DNA of 64,000 bases from Paenibacillus sambharensis (GTDB taxonomy: Bacteria > Bacillota > Bacilli > Paenibacillales > Paenibacillaceae), in the NCBI RefSeq assembly GCF_003233845.1, contig NZ_QKRB01000060.1, positions 114,806-178,805 on the forward strand, written 5' to 3'. This document shows positions 1-9,042 of the stretch, one piece after another. Under the pieces are notes generated by a model. The model did not search any database, was not told the DNA's origin, and saw only the letters and a list, made by a program, of their open reading frames with translations. The first letter of the stretch is position 1. Each line of letters begins with the position of its first letter. Position numbers and translations under genes: made by a program.

Positions 1-282
1 GATGTGCTGCTGAAGATTGATTATACCGGGAATGTGGGCTATGCATTTACGCAGGGCAGGCTGATGCATGATCACTTCTGGAACGGTGACCCATGGGAAA
101 TCGGACTTGCGCGATTCAGAGAATCGCTTGAGCTTGCAGGCGGCGAGCTGATCTTGGAAGCGACGCCTTGTCGGGGTGGAGTACCGCTTGCCGAAGTCGA
201 AGCGCAATCCGGCAGCACCCAAGCGGCTGCAGGCATCCACAGCGTAACCGCTGTGCCGGTGTATCGGATCATCCTGAAGTGA
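1..282 (+). CDS. C-terminal end of a glycoside hydrolase, probably beta-galactosidase (partial)
   Basis: The reading frame is open from the first base of the window and stops with TGA at 280-282, so only about 93 C-terminal residues are visible. They contain a beta-sandwich-like stretch with IDYTGNVGYAF and HDHFWNGDPWEIGL. This resembles the jelly-roll tail of GH35-type and related beta-galactosidases, where a similar 'DYxGdvaxly...G...dxFxnGxpWeiGL' pattern is found; that match is from memory. The galactokinase gene starts 84 bp downstream on the same strand, which fits release of galactose followed by its phosphorylation. No catalytic residues are visible, so the family assignment is an inference. 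Another galactoside- or arabinoside-cleaving enzyme is possible. Confidence 0.5.
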   Translation, partial: DVLLKIDYTGNVGYAFTQGRLMHDHFWNGDPWEIGLARFRESLELAGGELILEATPCRGGVPLAEVEAQSGSTQAAAGIHSVTAVPVYRIILK

Positions 283-365
283 CATAACAGTTCAACTTAG
301 GTATATGACCCCTATATTCCCGAAGGGACGATAGGATTACGGCTAACGAATGGGGAGGAGCAACA

Positions 366-1661
366 ATGTTAACAATTGAGCAAACGAGGGAGCTGCTGGA
401 AGGCCAACATGCAGCGGCATTCATGACCGAGCTGTACGGGGAGGATCAGCTGCAGGAGCAGCTAACCCGGTACAGCGGGCTGCTTGATACGTACCAGGAG
501 CATTACGGCAGCGGCGAGGTGGCACTGTTCAGCGCGCCGGGTCGCAGCGAGATCGGCGGCAATCATACCGACCATAATCACGGTAAGGTGCTGGCGGCCA
601 GCATCAATCTGGATACGATCGCGGCAGCGGGCAGGGTGGAAGAGCCGGTGATCACGATCATCTCGGAGGGTTATCCAGGCAAATGCGAGGTTGACCTGAG
701 ACAGCTTGAACCGGCCGCGGGCGAATCACCTACCTGTTCCCTCATTCGCGGCATAGCGGCAGGCTGCGTAGAGGCGGGTTATAAGATCGGCGGCTTCAAC
801 GCCTATGTGACCAGCAATGTGCTGTCTGCGTCAGGCCTCAGCTCCTCTGCGTCCTTCGAGATGCTGGTCTGCTCGATCCTGAGTGCCTTCTATAATGAAG
901 GCGCGCTGGATGCGGTGGCCATGTCCCAGATTGGAAAATATGCCGAGAACCGCTTCTGGAACAAGCCGTCCGGTCTGCTCGACCAGATGGCCTGCGCTTA
1001 TGGCGGGCTGGTCGCCATTGATTTTGAAGACCCCGCACAGCCAGCGGTGACAGGGGTTCCGTATGATTTTCGCGGCAGCGGCTATTCGCTGGTTATCGTG
1101 AGCACAGGCGGCAACCACGCCGACCTGACGGAGGACTACGCGGCGGTGCCGGGTGAGATGCGGGAGGTGGCGCAGATGCTCGGCAGGGATATGCTGCGCG
1201 GCCTGACACCGGAGGATGTATATCGCAATATGGAAGCACTCAGGGAGCGGTGCGGAGACCGGGCGGTGCTGCGGGCGCTGCATTTCTTCGCGGAGAATGA
1301 CCGGGTGGATGAAGAGGCGCAGGCACTGGAGCAGGGTAATATGATCCGGTTTCTTGAGCTGATCAAGGAGTCCGGCAACTCCTCCTGGAAGTGGCTGCAG
1401 AACTGCTACCGGGAGTCGGATGTGCGCCATCAGGGCATTACGGTTGCGCTTGCAATTACGGAGAATTATCTGCAGAAGCTCGGCACAGGAGCCTGCCGTG
1501 TGCATGGCGGAGGATTCGCAGGCGTCATTCTGACCATACTGCCAGTAGAAGAAGCACGGGCATACGCCCAGTTTATCGAGAAGACGATCGGAACCCGCAG
1601 TTATATCATTCAGGTCCGTCAGCATGGGGCGATTTGTTTGAACCGGTTTCTTGTTCAGTAA
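366..1661 (+). CDS. galK: Galactokinase
   Basis: Cytoplasmic GHMP-family kinase that phosphorylates galactose to galactose-1-phosphate, the entry step of the Leloir pathway. The galactokinase signature GRSEIGGNHTDHNHG lies around residues 58-72, the ATP-binding GHMP motif (SASGLSSSASFE) around residues 155-166, and the C-terminal motif (RVHGGGFAGV) around residue 380. The protein is 431 aa, somewhat longer than the roughly 390 aa of E. coli GalK; this length and the SEIGGNHTDH wording are typical of a Firmicute subgroup. ATG at 366 follows GGGGAGGAG at a good distance. It lies downstream of a probable beta-galactosidase gene and is probably co-transcribed with it. A decayed piece of a second galK 3' end occurs near 28.45 kb. 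Confidence 0.95.
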   Translation: MLTIEQTRELLEGQHAAAFMTELYGEDQLQEQLTRYSGLLDTYQEHYGSGEVALFSAPGRSEIGGNHTDHNHGKVLAASINLDTIAAAGRVEEPVITIISEGYPGKCEVDLRQLEPAAGESPTCSLIRGIAAGCVEAGYKIGGFNAYVTSNVLSASGLSSSASFEMLVCSILSAFYNEGALDAVAMSQIGKYAENRFWNKPSGLLDQMACAYGGLVAIDFEDPAQPAVTGVPYDFRGSGYSLVIVSTGGNHADLTEDYAAVPGEMREVAQMLGRDMLRGLTPEDVYRNMEALRERCGDRAVLRALHFFAENDRVDEEAQALEQGNMIRFLELIKESGNSSWKWLQNCYRESDVRHQGITVALAITENYLQKLGTGACRVHGGGFAGVILTILPVEEARAYAQFIEKTIGTRSYIIQVRQHGAICLNRFLVQ

Positions 1662-1810
1662 ATAACAATTAGCTTACGAGTGCAAAAGAGTTATTAAAAA
1701 GAAAATAGTAGCTGGATAACTTGTATGTTCATGTAGTTCCAAGTTTAGATAGCAGCTTCAATAGCTTTAGAGAGTTCTGACTCGAAATAATGAGCTGATA
1801 CCCCGGTGAG

Positions 1811-1851
1811 CTAAAAAAATAAGCGGTCCCATTCAGGGAACCGCTTATTAA
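1811..1851 (-). terminator. Rho-independent terminator of the lysozyme-like gene
   Basis: Read on the minus strand, AATAAGCGGTTCCC pairs with GGGACCGCTTATT apart from one bulge and is followed directly by a run of seven T. It lies about 40 bp past the stop codon of the minus-strand gene ending at 1890. On the plus strand there is no clear T-run, so it serves mainly the minus-strand gene. Confidence 0.8.
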
Positions 1852-1889
1852 ATTTTAGAAGGATTGTAATTATACTGCATTACCCAATC

Positions 1890-2441
1890 TTAATTCCACA
1901 ATGTCGAACCCCACCAGCCTTTAGCGATGCTGACAAAGAGGTAGTTTCCGCCCCCTATAGCGGGCAATAGACCTGTATCTATTGTATGAGGAGTATATCT
2001 ATATAAAGAATAGGTAGCTTTATTTTTTACCCAGACATAATTGTTATAAGTTACACCATTTGATGTTACTGTCTTGCCAAAGTTAATACTAGTAACAGTG
2101 CCATCAGGTAACTTTCTAGGATACCCAGTTGCTGGAGCTTCATTATAACGTTTTTTCAAAGTGGCTGTGCCCCCAGAAACCTGAATGTTAAAACCAGCTT
2201 TTGTATAATCGTCTCCGCTATCAGCAGCACCATAGCCCATAGCGTAATAGAAACGCCGACTAGAATAAGATACATCCCCAGGCTTTGCTGAAACCAGTGA
2301 TGATTCTTTTTGTAAAGTGGTGGGAATAACTTTAGGGTTGATTCCCTCACTCTTCGCACTACTAGCAATTGATGATGCTGCATTTATTGTGTCACCCTTA
2401 AAATATGTCATTCCGCTGCTGGTTACATAATAAATCAGCAC
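1890..2441 (-). CDS. Lysozyme/transglycosylase-like secreted-type protein, probably N-terminally truncated
   Basis: Residues 33-51 (GINPKVIPTTLQKESSLV) and a later AMGYGAADSGDDYTKAGFNIQV stretch match the core of a lysozyme-fold family seen in Gram-positive exoproteins, where 'GvnPkvlLatLQKEqSLv' carries the catalytic-type Glu and 'AMGyGvpDsG' follows. That family match is from memory. Such proteins normally have a signal peptide and are secreted. Here the frame begins with GTG at 2441 and no signal peptide, while a good RBS (AAGGAAGG) precedes an ATG that is out of frame. This suggests a frameshift or loss of the N-terminus, so the gene may be a remnant. The C-terminus ends in GWWGSTLWN. A terminator follows at 1811-1851. 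Confidence 0.55.
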   Translation of the reverse strand: MLIYYVTSSGMTYFKGDTINAASSIASSAKSEGINPKVIPTTLQKESSLVSAKPGDVSYSSRRFYYAMGYGAADSGDDYTKAGFNIQVSGGTATLKKRYNEAPATGYPRKLPDGTVTSINFGKTVTSNGVTYNNYVWVKNKATYSLYRYTPHTIDTGLLPAIGGGNYLFVSIAKGWWGSTLWN

Positions 2442-2548
2442 AAACCATGATACACCTTCCTTTTATATGTTATAATTCACTATACTGGTAATTATATACA
2501 ACTCTACTAATTCCTTTTTTTACCTGATTTTATTTTGGGGGTTATTTT

Positions 2549-3067
2549 ATGAAAGTGTCGAAAGTCTTATTAATTACATATATTCTAGTTTCAACATTAA
2601 CAGCTTGTTCCGGGGTTAAGACCCAAAACCAACCCGCAAGTACTCATTCGAATTTCACTGAAAGCGAATCAAGTTTAAGTGAAACTAAGCAGATTCCTAC
2701 AATAGCTTATATATCAATTTATAAGTCGGGATCAAATAAATCACAGCCCGAATTATTTTCGGTGCAGAGTGATGAGAGAATTCTAAAGCATGTGAACGAC
2801 TGGAAGGGAAGTAGTGTTGCTGCTGCACTTCCTTTAGTAGAGAATATCGATCGTATTTATATTTTTCAGTATGATTATGAAATGAACGGCACCTCGACCG
2901 CTGAATACTATATGTACATCATTGATTCGGAGGGAAATGATTATATTAAGGAATTTAAGTATAGCGAGGCTTTCCAGAATACTACCGATAAGGAACGGAT
3001 CTTAGCCCAAATTGGTTCAGATAATTGGTTCAAGGTTTCTCCGCGATCTAAGCTGCTAGAACCATGA
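2549..3067 (+). CDS. Small lipoprotein of unknown function
   Basis: A 172-aa protein with a lipoprotein signal: short basic start (MKVSKV), hydrophobic core and lipobox LTAC with Cys at about residue 20. It should be lipid-anchored on the outer face of the membrane. A Ser/Thr/Gln-rich linker follows, then a compact domain of about 130 residues with no motif I recognise. The ATG follows GGGGG at 2537-2541. It stands alone, divergent from the lysozyme-like gene on its left, with a hairpin after it at 3127-3163. Confidence 0.7.
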   Translation: MKVSKVLLITYILVSTLTACSGVKTQNQPASTHSNFTESESSLSETKQIPTIAYISIYKSGSNKSQPELFSVQSDERILKHVNDWKGSSVAAALPLVENIDRIYIFQYDYEMNGTSTAEYYMYIIDSEGNDYIKEFKYSEAFQNTTDKERILAQIGSDNWFKVSPRSKLLEP

Positions 3068-3126
3068 ACTAACCATCTGGAAGATGATTGGCTCAGACCC
3101 CTGAATAATGAACAGCTGCGGTTATC

Positions 3127-3163
3127 GAACCCCGGCCCGTTCCCTGATGAACGGCCGGGGTTC
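3127..3163 (+). terminator. Strong hairpin after the lipoprotein gene
   Basis: GAACCCCGGCCCGTT pairs almost perfectly with AACGGCCGGGGTTC across a short loop. There is no real T-run after it, so it is a terminator-like hairpin rather than a textbook one. Confidence 0.5.
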
Positions 3164-3311
3164 TTGGTGGTACGCGTTAACTGTCGGAGCCCTACAACGT
3201 GATCAACAATGTTCTATTATATTCGGTTGCGGGCTGTTCAGTGTGACAAAATTAATATACAATTCTTGCATACTAATATTTGTTCATTGTGCGGAAGGCA
3301 GGGGTTGAAGG

Positions 3312-6300
3312 TTGAAGGCGAGACTAATTTATCAAAAGAAAATAATATGGACGCTTATTATAGCGATACTGCTAACCGCGTATGCCGTACCGGCGGGAGC
3401 AGCGGACCGTTTGACCGGGAGTCAGCAGGTTTCCCCGTATGAGGGAGCATACCTGGATTATCAGCCTCTCGCTAATGGAGGTTATATTGCATCTGGAGGC
3501 TATCAGGTTGCAGACTTGTCCGGGGCTGCTTTTATCTCGATGATCGGGAGCGATCATTCGCAAAGGATACGGACGGACTTTATAGGAAGTGGATTGCCGG
3601 CTATCCACTATGTACGGGAAACCTCCAGAGGGACGTATCTGTTTGCCGGTACACGAGATGACCAGATGCTCTATGGGGAACTAGACAGCGGGTTCAATAT
3701 CGTGTGGCTGGAAGAGAAAGTTCCGGGCGGGAGAGCATTGGGAATCCGTGAGCTTGCGGACGGAAGCTTCATGATTGCAGGCTACACGACTGGTAATAGC
3801 GGCGATGTGGTAATTGTAACCAAAAATGCGAGCAGCAGTATCGCGCATACCTTCGTAAAGCCTGGGCGGCAGTACGTATATGATGCGCTTCCTGCTTCGG
3901 ATGGCGGCATGATACTGGTCGGGACGACTGGGGATGGAATGGTCACAAAGGGTTTCATACAGAAGCTGACCGCTTCCTTGATGGTTGACTGGGAGAAGGA
4001 AATCGTCGCAACCGAAGGGGACGGAACCTCAGAATTTCGTTACACTACCTTGCAAGGCATCCGTTATGACAGACAGAACAGCGGATATATTGTGACAGGG
4101 AATGTGATGGGGAGTTCTGGCGGGGTGCAGAATATGCTGTTCCTTCGAATGAATCTTAATGGCGATACGGATTGGCTGAACATATACGACAGGCCCGGAG
4201 CTCAGCTGGGTTCCGATGTCATAGCAACAGCAGACGGCGGCTATCTGATTGCGGGGGGGAACAACAACCAGACAGGCTTTGTCGTAAAGACGGATGAGAA
4301 TGGCGTCAAGCAGTGGGAAAAGGATCTTCCGGGCACAGGAAATCTGCATACCGCTTTGCAGCTTCCAGACGGCAGCTTTCGGCTGGCCGGGGGGACGAAC
4401 CAAGGCAGCTTATACAGTCTGTGGGTTGGCGAGCCGAATGGACTCTCGATCGATGATAACCTGAACCGGTTATACGGCCTGGATACCCGCATGGAATATT
4501 CGCTTGATGGAGGCGCTGCATACCAAGCGTACAACCCGGCGGCGGAGCCTTTGTTCCCGGGTGATCAGGTAGTGCTGGTCCGGTATAAACGGGACCCGGC
4601 AGCCGGATTTGAAGCAGGCGTCCCGGCCTCCTATACATTTACCCAAAACCCGCTTACAGCAGCCAGCATTCTGCCTCTTAGGGAGATTTTGGTCGGATAC
4701 GGAGCTCCATTATCGGCTGCAGAGCTTCCTGCCTCCGTAGATGTCAAGCTGAGTGATGGATCGACCGTGCATGTGCCGGTGCAATGGGATCAGGGATCGC
4801 CGGTCTATAACCCGCTAAGGTCTGGGTTCTATAATTTCACCGGGGAAGTGGAGATGCCGGCGGGGGTAAGCAATCCGATGAATCTGAAGGCGTCTGTTCT
4901 TGTCCGGGTCAGCTACAGAGTGGTGGAATCCTTTAGCGCTCTGCCGGATATTGATGTCCCGTACGGGACGCCGCTGTCCGAGCTTCCCTTGCCCGAGCAG
5001 GCGGAAGTGACGTTTGCCGACGGCGGGCGATTGATGGTAGATGTAGTAATCTGGGAGAACGAGGAACCGGTCTATAATCCGAGCAAGCCGGGCGAGTATC
5101 AATTTACAGGCATACCAAGGCTGCCGGAAGGGACAATGGGCTGGTTAGATGTGCTGCCATCGGTACGGGTTATCCTGGGGGAACAGCCGCAAGTACCGGA
5201 AGCTCCGGAAACACCGGAAGAGCCGGAAGCACCGGAAGCACCGGCGATGACCATGACAGGGATTGAAGCCGAAGCTTCATCCTACCAGCTGAAAATTGGC
5301 GAGACCTACCAGACGGTTGTGTCTGCGGTATATTCGGATGGCAGCCGTCAGATGATTGACAGAGAGTCAGCTGTCTATCGGTCTTCTGATACGAAGATTG
5401 CCGATGTACAGGCTAACGGGCTTGTGACGGGCCGTTCTCCGGGCCGTGCATTAATAACGGCTTCTTATCAGGGCTATGAGGCGGAAATCCCCGTTAACGT
5501 GCAGGCAGCCGAAGCTGGCCCTGGTACAGGCTCAGGATCAGGCTCTGGATCAGGAACTGTAAGCTACGCACCCTCTAATCCGAACCTGGTTTCCTCAGCA
5601 TGTGTGGGCGTATCCTGTACGATAAGCTATGGCCATGAGGTGCGTATTGAGGTACCGGAAGCTGCCAAGGATGGCGATTTCATTCTTTCTATTGAGAAAA
5701 TCAGCCTGCCGCCCGGAATCATCATTCCTGATTCTATGAAGCTGATAAGTCCTGTGTTCGAATTGCTTAGGAACCCGGATCGTGCGTTTAAGCAGCCAGT
5801 CACACTGCACTTTGCTTTCCGGGCAGATGAACTGCAAGAGGGGCAGAGAGCCGGCCTGTTCTACTATGATGAAGAGTCCAGGAAATGGATAGAGGTAGAG
5901 GGCCAGGCAGAGGGGACTAAGTATGTGGCAAAAGTGGATCATTTTACTAAATTTGCTGTGTTTGCAGTCCCCGATAAGGTCCAGCCTGCAGACGAACAGC
6001 CGCAGCCTGAGTCATCGCCGGGTTCTCAGCCTGAGCACGTCTTCCGTGATACGGCAGGCCACTGGGCGGAAGCGCTGATCAGGGAAGCCGCAGCCAAGGG
6101 GATCGTCTCGGGTTATCCGGATGGTACTTATCAGCCGAATAAATCCGTAACTCGTGCTGAATTTATCGTTATGCTGATGCGTTCACTTGGCGGGGCGGAT
6201 ACACCTCGGGCGGGCAAGGTGTCATTCAAGGATGACAACTCCATTAAGGACTGGGCACAGCCTTATGTGTCCGCTGCTGCCGAAATGGGAATTGCTGGTG

Positions 6301-6572
6301 GCTATCCGGATGGCACCTTCCGGCCGGATGAGCCTGTTACGAGAGCGGAGATGACAGCGATGGTTGTCCGCGCATGGCAGCTGGCGGAAGCAGGCGATAG
6401 CCAGCCAGATTTCCTGGACGCTGCGAGCATTCCAGCGTGGGCGAAGAACGCATCCGCTGCCGCTCAGCAGCACGGGATTATGGAGGGCCGCAGCGGTGGG
6501 AGATTTGAACCGCATGCGTTTACCACCCGGGCGGAGGCAGCGGCCGTACTGCTGCGGGTGCTCAGGAGCTGA
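3312..6572 (+). CDS. SLH-domain surface protein with repeat-rich ectodomain and Ig-like domains
   Basis: A 1086-aa exported protein. A signal peptide (basic start, hydrophobic stretch, cleavage near PAGAA) is followed by about 350 residues of repeated 'DGGYLIAGG / DGSFMIAGYT' units that look like a beta-propeller. Two Ig-like repeats follow (each ends 'VYNPxxxGxYxFTG', about residues 440-620), then a Big_2-type Ig domain (about 645-730), a Gly/Ser linker, a ZU5-like region, and three S-layer homology domains (about 905-1085) with the 'GYPDGTYxPNxxVTRAE' pattern. The SLH domains should anchor it to pyruvylated secondary cell-wall polymer. The start is TTG at 3312, chosen because AGGGG lies 7 nt upstream and this start gives a complete signal peptide. 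Ligand unknown. Confidence 0.85.
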   Translation: MKARLIYQKKIIWTLIIAILLTAYAVPAGAADRLTGSQQVSPYEGAYLDYQPLANGGYIASGGYQVADLSGAAFISMIGSDHSQRIRTDFIGSGLPAIHYVRETSRGTYLFAGTRDDQMLYGELDSGFNIVWLEEKVPGGRALGIRELADGSFMIAGYTTGNSGDVVIVTKNASSSIAHTFVKPGRQYVYDALPASDGGMILVGTTGDGMVTKGFIQKLTASLMVDWEKEIVATEGDGTSEFRYTTLQGIRYDRQNSGYIVTGNVMGSSGGVQNMLFLRMNLNGDTDWLNIYDRPGAQLGSDVIATADGGYLIAGGNNNQTGFVVKTDENGVKQWEKDLPGTGNLHTALQLPDGSFRLAGGTNQGSLYSLWVGEPNGLSIDDNLNRLYGLDTRMEYSLDGGAAYQAYNPAAEPLFPGDQVVLVRYKRDPAAGFEAGVPASYTFTQNPLTAASILPLREILVGYGAPLSAAELPASVDVKLSDGSTVHVPVQWDQGSPVYNPLRSGFYNFTGEVEMPAGVSNPMNLKASVLVRVSYRVVESFSALPDIDVPYGTPLSELPLPEQAEVTFADGGRLMVDVVIWENEEPVYNPSKPGEYQFTGIPRLPEGTMGWLDVLPSVRVILGEQPQVPEAPETPEEPEAPEAPAMTMTGIEAEASSYQLKIGETYQTVVSAVYSDGSRQMIDRESAVYRSSDTKIADVQANGLVTGRSPGRALITASYQGYEAEIPVNVQAAEAGPGTGSGSGSGSGTVSYAPSNPNLVSSACVGVSCTISYGHEVRIEVPEAAKDGDFILSIEKISLPPGIIIPDSMKLISPVFELLRNPDRAFKQPVTLHFAFRADELQEGQRAGLFYYDEESRKWIEVEGQAEGTKYVAKVDHFTKFAVFAVPDKVQPADEQPQPESSPGSQPEHVFRDTAGHWAEALIREAAAKGIVSGYPDGTYQPNKSVTRAEFIVMLMRSLGGADTPRAGKVSFKDDNSIKDWAQPYVSAAAEMGIAGGYPDGTFRPDEPVTRAEMTAMVVRAWQLAEAGDSQPDFLDAASIPAWAKNASAAAQQHGIMEGRSGGRFEPHAFTTRAEAAAVLLRVLRS

Positions 6573-6636
6573 GTTACTCTTTGGTTTTGTATCAATTTAC
6601 CTGCAATATAACTTCCCAATACTGCTACACCTAAAA

Positions 6637-6920
6637 CTAAACAAAATCTGCTACTGGCAAAGGACCGTCCAGTTGTGCTGCTGCTCCTAATGTTACTAGT
6701 CTTGAAGCTAATTGAGACTCAGTCATATAAAGCCCTGCAGTTCTTACAGCAGCAACTCCTTGAGCTTGTGCTGCTAAAGGAGTGTATGGACCATATCCGT
6801 CTACATAACTTGGAGTTACTATGTTATTAGCACTTTGTTGGGGAAGCACTAGCGTTGCATTAATATTACCAAAATCTTCAAAACTTTCAGTTATCGGGCT
6901 TTTAGAGCATAAAAAAATCC
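6637..6920 (-). pseudogene. C-terminal remnant of an unidentified gene cut at the IS4 element
   Basis: A minus-strand frame stays open from about 6920 to the stop at 6637, well upstream of its first ATG at 6849, and includes the stretch SPITESFEDFGNINATLVLPQ. It therefore looks like the end of a longer protein whose beginning is lost. The open part starts only about 15 bp from the IS4 inverted repeat, so the IS insertion or a linked deletion probably removed the 5' part. I see no continuation of the frame on the far side of the IS (8214-8460). Product unknown. Confidence 0.4.
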
Positions 6921-6935
6921 TTTACAATGAAAACG

Positions 6936-8213
6936 GAAGGTAGTCCCTGTCCATAATCCACTGAAAGGATAGCGCATGGAAAAGGATACCCTATTTTCTA
7001 CATTTGGTAAATGGCTTTCGCCAATTTGTTCAAAAATGTTCAAAAACCAGATAGCGAAATCCGGTCAGGACAAGTATGTAAAGAAGCTTACCACCCTCGC
7101 CTACGTCAAGTTATTCTTGCATGCTCAGCTGCAGCAGCGCGAAGGGCTGCGAGAGATTGCCGACGACGTTCTGAGTAAGGAATTTCAGCGGGAATTGGGC
7201 TTGGAATCGATCTCTGCAGCGCAGTTATGCCGCAAGCATAGTCGGGTAGATCCGGACCTGCTCCAGCAGATTTTCGAGCGGCTGGCGAAGCAGATTTTGT
7301 CCAAGCATGGCTGTTCGTTTGCAGACCGCAAAGCACTTCGGATTATCGACTCGACCACCGTTGCCCTTTGCTTGCAGCGGTACAAGTGGGCCGACTTTCG
7401 AAAGACAAAGGCCGGGATAAAACTTCACCTGCGACTTGCTTTTGCAGATGCTCATGAGGCCCTGCCAGAGAAGGCGACCATTACGACAGCCAGGAAAAAT
7501 GACCGGACACAGATGGACGATCTCATCGACGAAGAAGGGATCACGTATGTGTTTGACCGCGGATATGTGGACTACAGGATATTTGATCGCTACTGCTCGG
7601 ACGGGATATACTTCGTGACTCGCTTGAAGGAGAACGCGGTGATTGAACCGCTCCAATCGCTTGAAATTCCAGAGGGCAGCAAGGTCACCATGGATGAATG
7701 GGTGCTGTGCTGGTCGGTTCCGGATAAAAGCGGATGAAGCACAAGCTTCGGATGGTGGAAACCACCGACTCCCAAGACAATTTGCTCATTCTGCTCACCA
7801 ACCGTTTCGATCTGTCTTGCGACGAAATCAGTGAGATGTACCGCAGCCGCTGGGCCATTGAGACCTTCTTCAAATGGATGAAGCAGCATCTGAAGATTAA
7901 GCATTTCTATGGAACAAGCGAACAGGCCATGCACAACCAGGTTTGGCTGACACTTATTGCTTTTTGCCTGCTTATGCTGTCCAAACTGGACGCGAATGTA
8001 GCGAACTCCCGTCTGCAGATCCAGAGATGGCTGAAAGCTCTGATTTGGAAGCTTTATGCACAGGGGATCGGGCGGATGAAGCGAAAACCGAGCCGCAAGT
8101 CGGCAGGACGAAGACAGTTAGAACCCACGTAACCAAGCTGGCCCGAAATGCGTTGTGTGATGCAAAAGCCAAGTGATTATACATAAATCACCAAATGTAC
8201 AGGACTACCTTTA
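6936..8213 (+). mobile_element. IS4-family insertion sequence
   Basis: The ends carry an imperfect inverted repeat: AAGGTAGTCCCTGT at 6937-6950 on the left and ACAGGACTACCTTT at 8199-8212 on the right. Between them lies one transposase gene split into two overlapping frames. I could not define a target-site duplication, and the exact outer ends are uncertain by roughly 10 bp. It borders the RiPP cluster on its upstream side. Confidence 0.7.
6976..8132 (+). pseudogene. IS4-family transposase, split by a -1 frameshift
   Basis: The first frame (6976-7737, 253 aa) has an N-terminal DUF4372-like domain and the first two acidic residues of the DDE core (IIDSTTV near residue 122, YVFDRGYVDY near residue 194). 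The second frame (7734-8132) carries the Y-R-E-K signature YRSRWAIETFFKWMKQHLK with the third acidic residue. The two frames overlap by ATGA at 7734-7737 and together make a normal-length IS4 transposase. The split may be an inactivating indel or could be read by termination-reinitiation at ATGA. I see no classic A AAA AAG slippery heptamer. I treat it as probably broken. Confidence 0.8.
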
Positions 8214-8741
8214 ATGGCTGCTCGACCTTTTGGTTTTAATGGAAGAAACTAATTGTCTGAATTGTCTGCCAAAGTTTTATACAACGCTAGTGTACGTACG
8301 TGCATAATAACCCGGTATTCTGTTTTTTACGAGGTAAAACTCAAAAATATGGGAATTAGGAACAAATCAGCAAGAAAGTCCGCCCTCAAAGTCAAGAGCG
8401 AAGGTGCGCTTTCTATGGGTGTTTGGCGAGAAAAAGAGTTTTTTGAAAGGCTCTGATGTTCCGCACTGATTAGGAAGTTAATTATCATCACAATTTTCAT
8501 CAAAGCAGAACATTGTTACTAGTAGCATGATTAATTACTAGTATCGCCAATGACGGCTTGTAACATGAAGTGCGCATCGAGCTACATTGGTATGTCTATG
8601 TTGCGGGTGAGCTTGGCTTGGTTAAGGTCATCGGCAAGTTAGATCTGCTCATAGTGACATTTTCCCAGAGTATATCTCATGAGATTATCCCAGCCCGCGA
8701 CAAACTTTTATAGCGATACTACAAATCTTTGTAAAAGTAGG
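8214..8741. other. Intergenic stretch between the IS4 element and the RiPP cluster, no convincing gene
   Basis: No ORF with a recognisable product or good RBS. A 67-aa frame (8253-8456) has no usable RBS and no motif. Around 8580-8710 one plus frame reads like a gene fragment (contains HWYVYVAGELGL) with no start, perhaps a scar of an older insertion. AT-rich sequence leads into the precursor promoter. Confidence 0.4.
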
Positions 8742-8770
8742 TTGACAGATTACAATAAGTTACTTAAACT
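8742..8770 (+). promoter_or_regulatory. Near-consensus sigma-A promoter for the RiPP precursor genes
   Basis: TTGACA at 8742-8747, a 17-nt spacer, then TAAACT at 8765-8770. It lies about 70 bp upstream of the first precursor ATG. This is the strongest promoter seen in the cluster, as expected for a gene whose product is consumed stoichiometrically. I see no obvious operator repeat next to it. Confidence 0.7.
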
Positions 8771-8838
8771 GGAAACTGTCAGATGTCAACTTTTGCTAGT
8801 GGAGATTTCCTAAATGAAATGTTAGGAGGTGAAAGCAT

Positions 8839-9003
8839 ATGGAAAAAAACATGACTGCATTGGTGGATGAGGAGTTGTCATTTGAAATCATTGAACTGGA
8901 GGACATCACGGCTTTACCTGAAACGGCGGCATCCAGTGGTAGTTCTAGCAGTGATACTTGTTCTACTTGCGGCTCATGCTCTTGCTCATCTTGTTGCACG
9001 TAG
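8839..9003 (+). CDS. RiPP precursor peptide 1 (thiopeptide/azole type)
   Basis: A 54-aa peptide. An acidic leader (residues 1-31, with FEIIELEDITALPETAA) is followed by a core of Ser, Thr, Cys, Gly and one Asp. The core starts SSGSSSSDT and ends in a Cys-rich part with six Cys at residues 41, 44, 47, 49, 52 and 53 and a C-terminal Thr. Leaders with 'LPExxAS' just before the core are characteristic of thiopeptide precursors. Each Cys could become a thiazole and each remaining Ser/Thr a dehydroamino acid. The ATG has a near-perfect Shine-Dalgarno (AGGAGGTGA, 8824-8832, 6 nt spacer). The leader/core cut is inferred to lie near residues 30-32. Confidence 0.85.
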   Translation: MEKNMTALVDEELSFEIIELEDITALPETAASSGSSSSDTCSTCGSCSCSSCCT

Positions 9004-9042
9004 TAGATCAAGAATTTAAGATTAAGAGGGAGGTTGGTTTTT

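Noticed and set aside
831..1625. 264-aa minus-strand open frame opposite galK
   Set aside because: It lies wholly antisense to a clear galactokinase, has no RBS and no recognisable domain; it is a shadow of biased codon use.
3108..3308. 66-aa plus-strand ORF between the lipoprotein and SLH genes
   Set aside because: It runs through the strong hairpin at 3127-3163 and has no RBS or motif.
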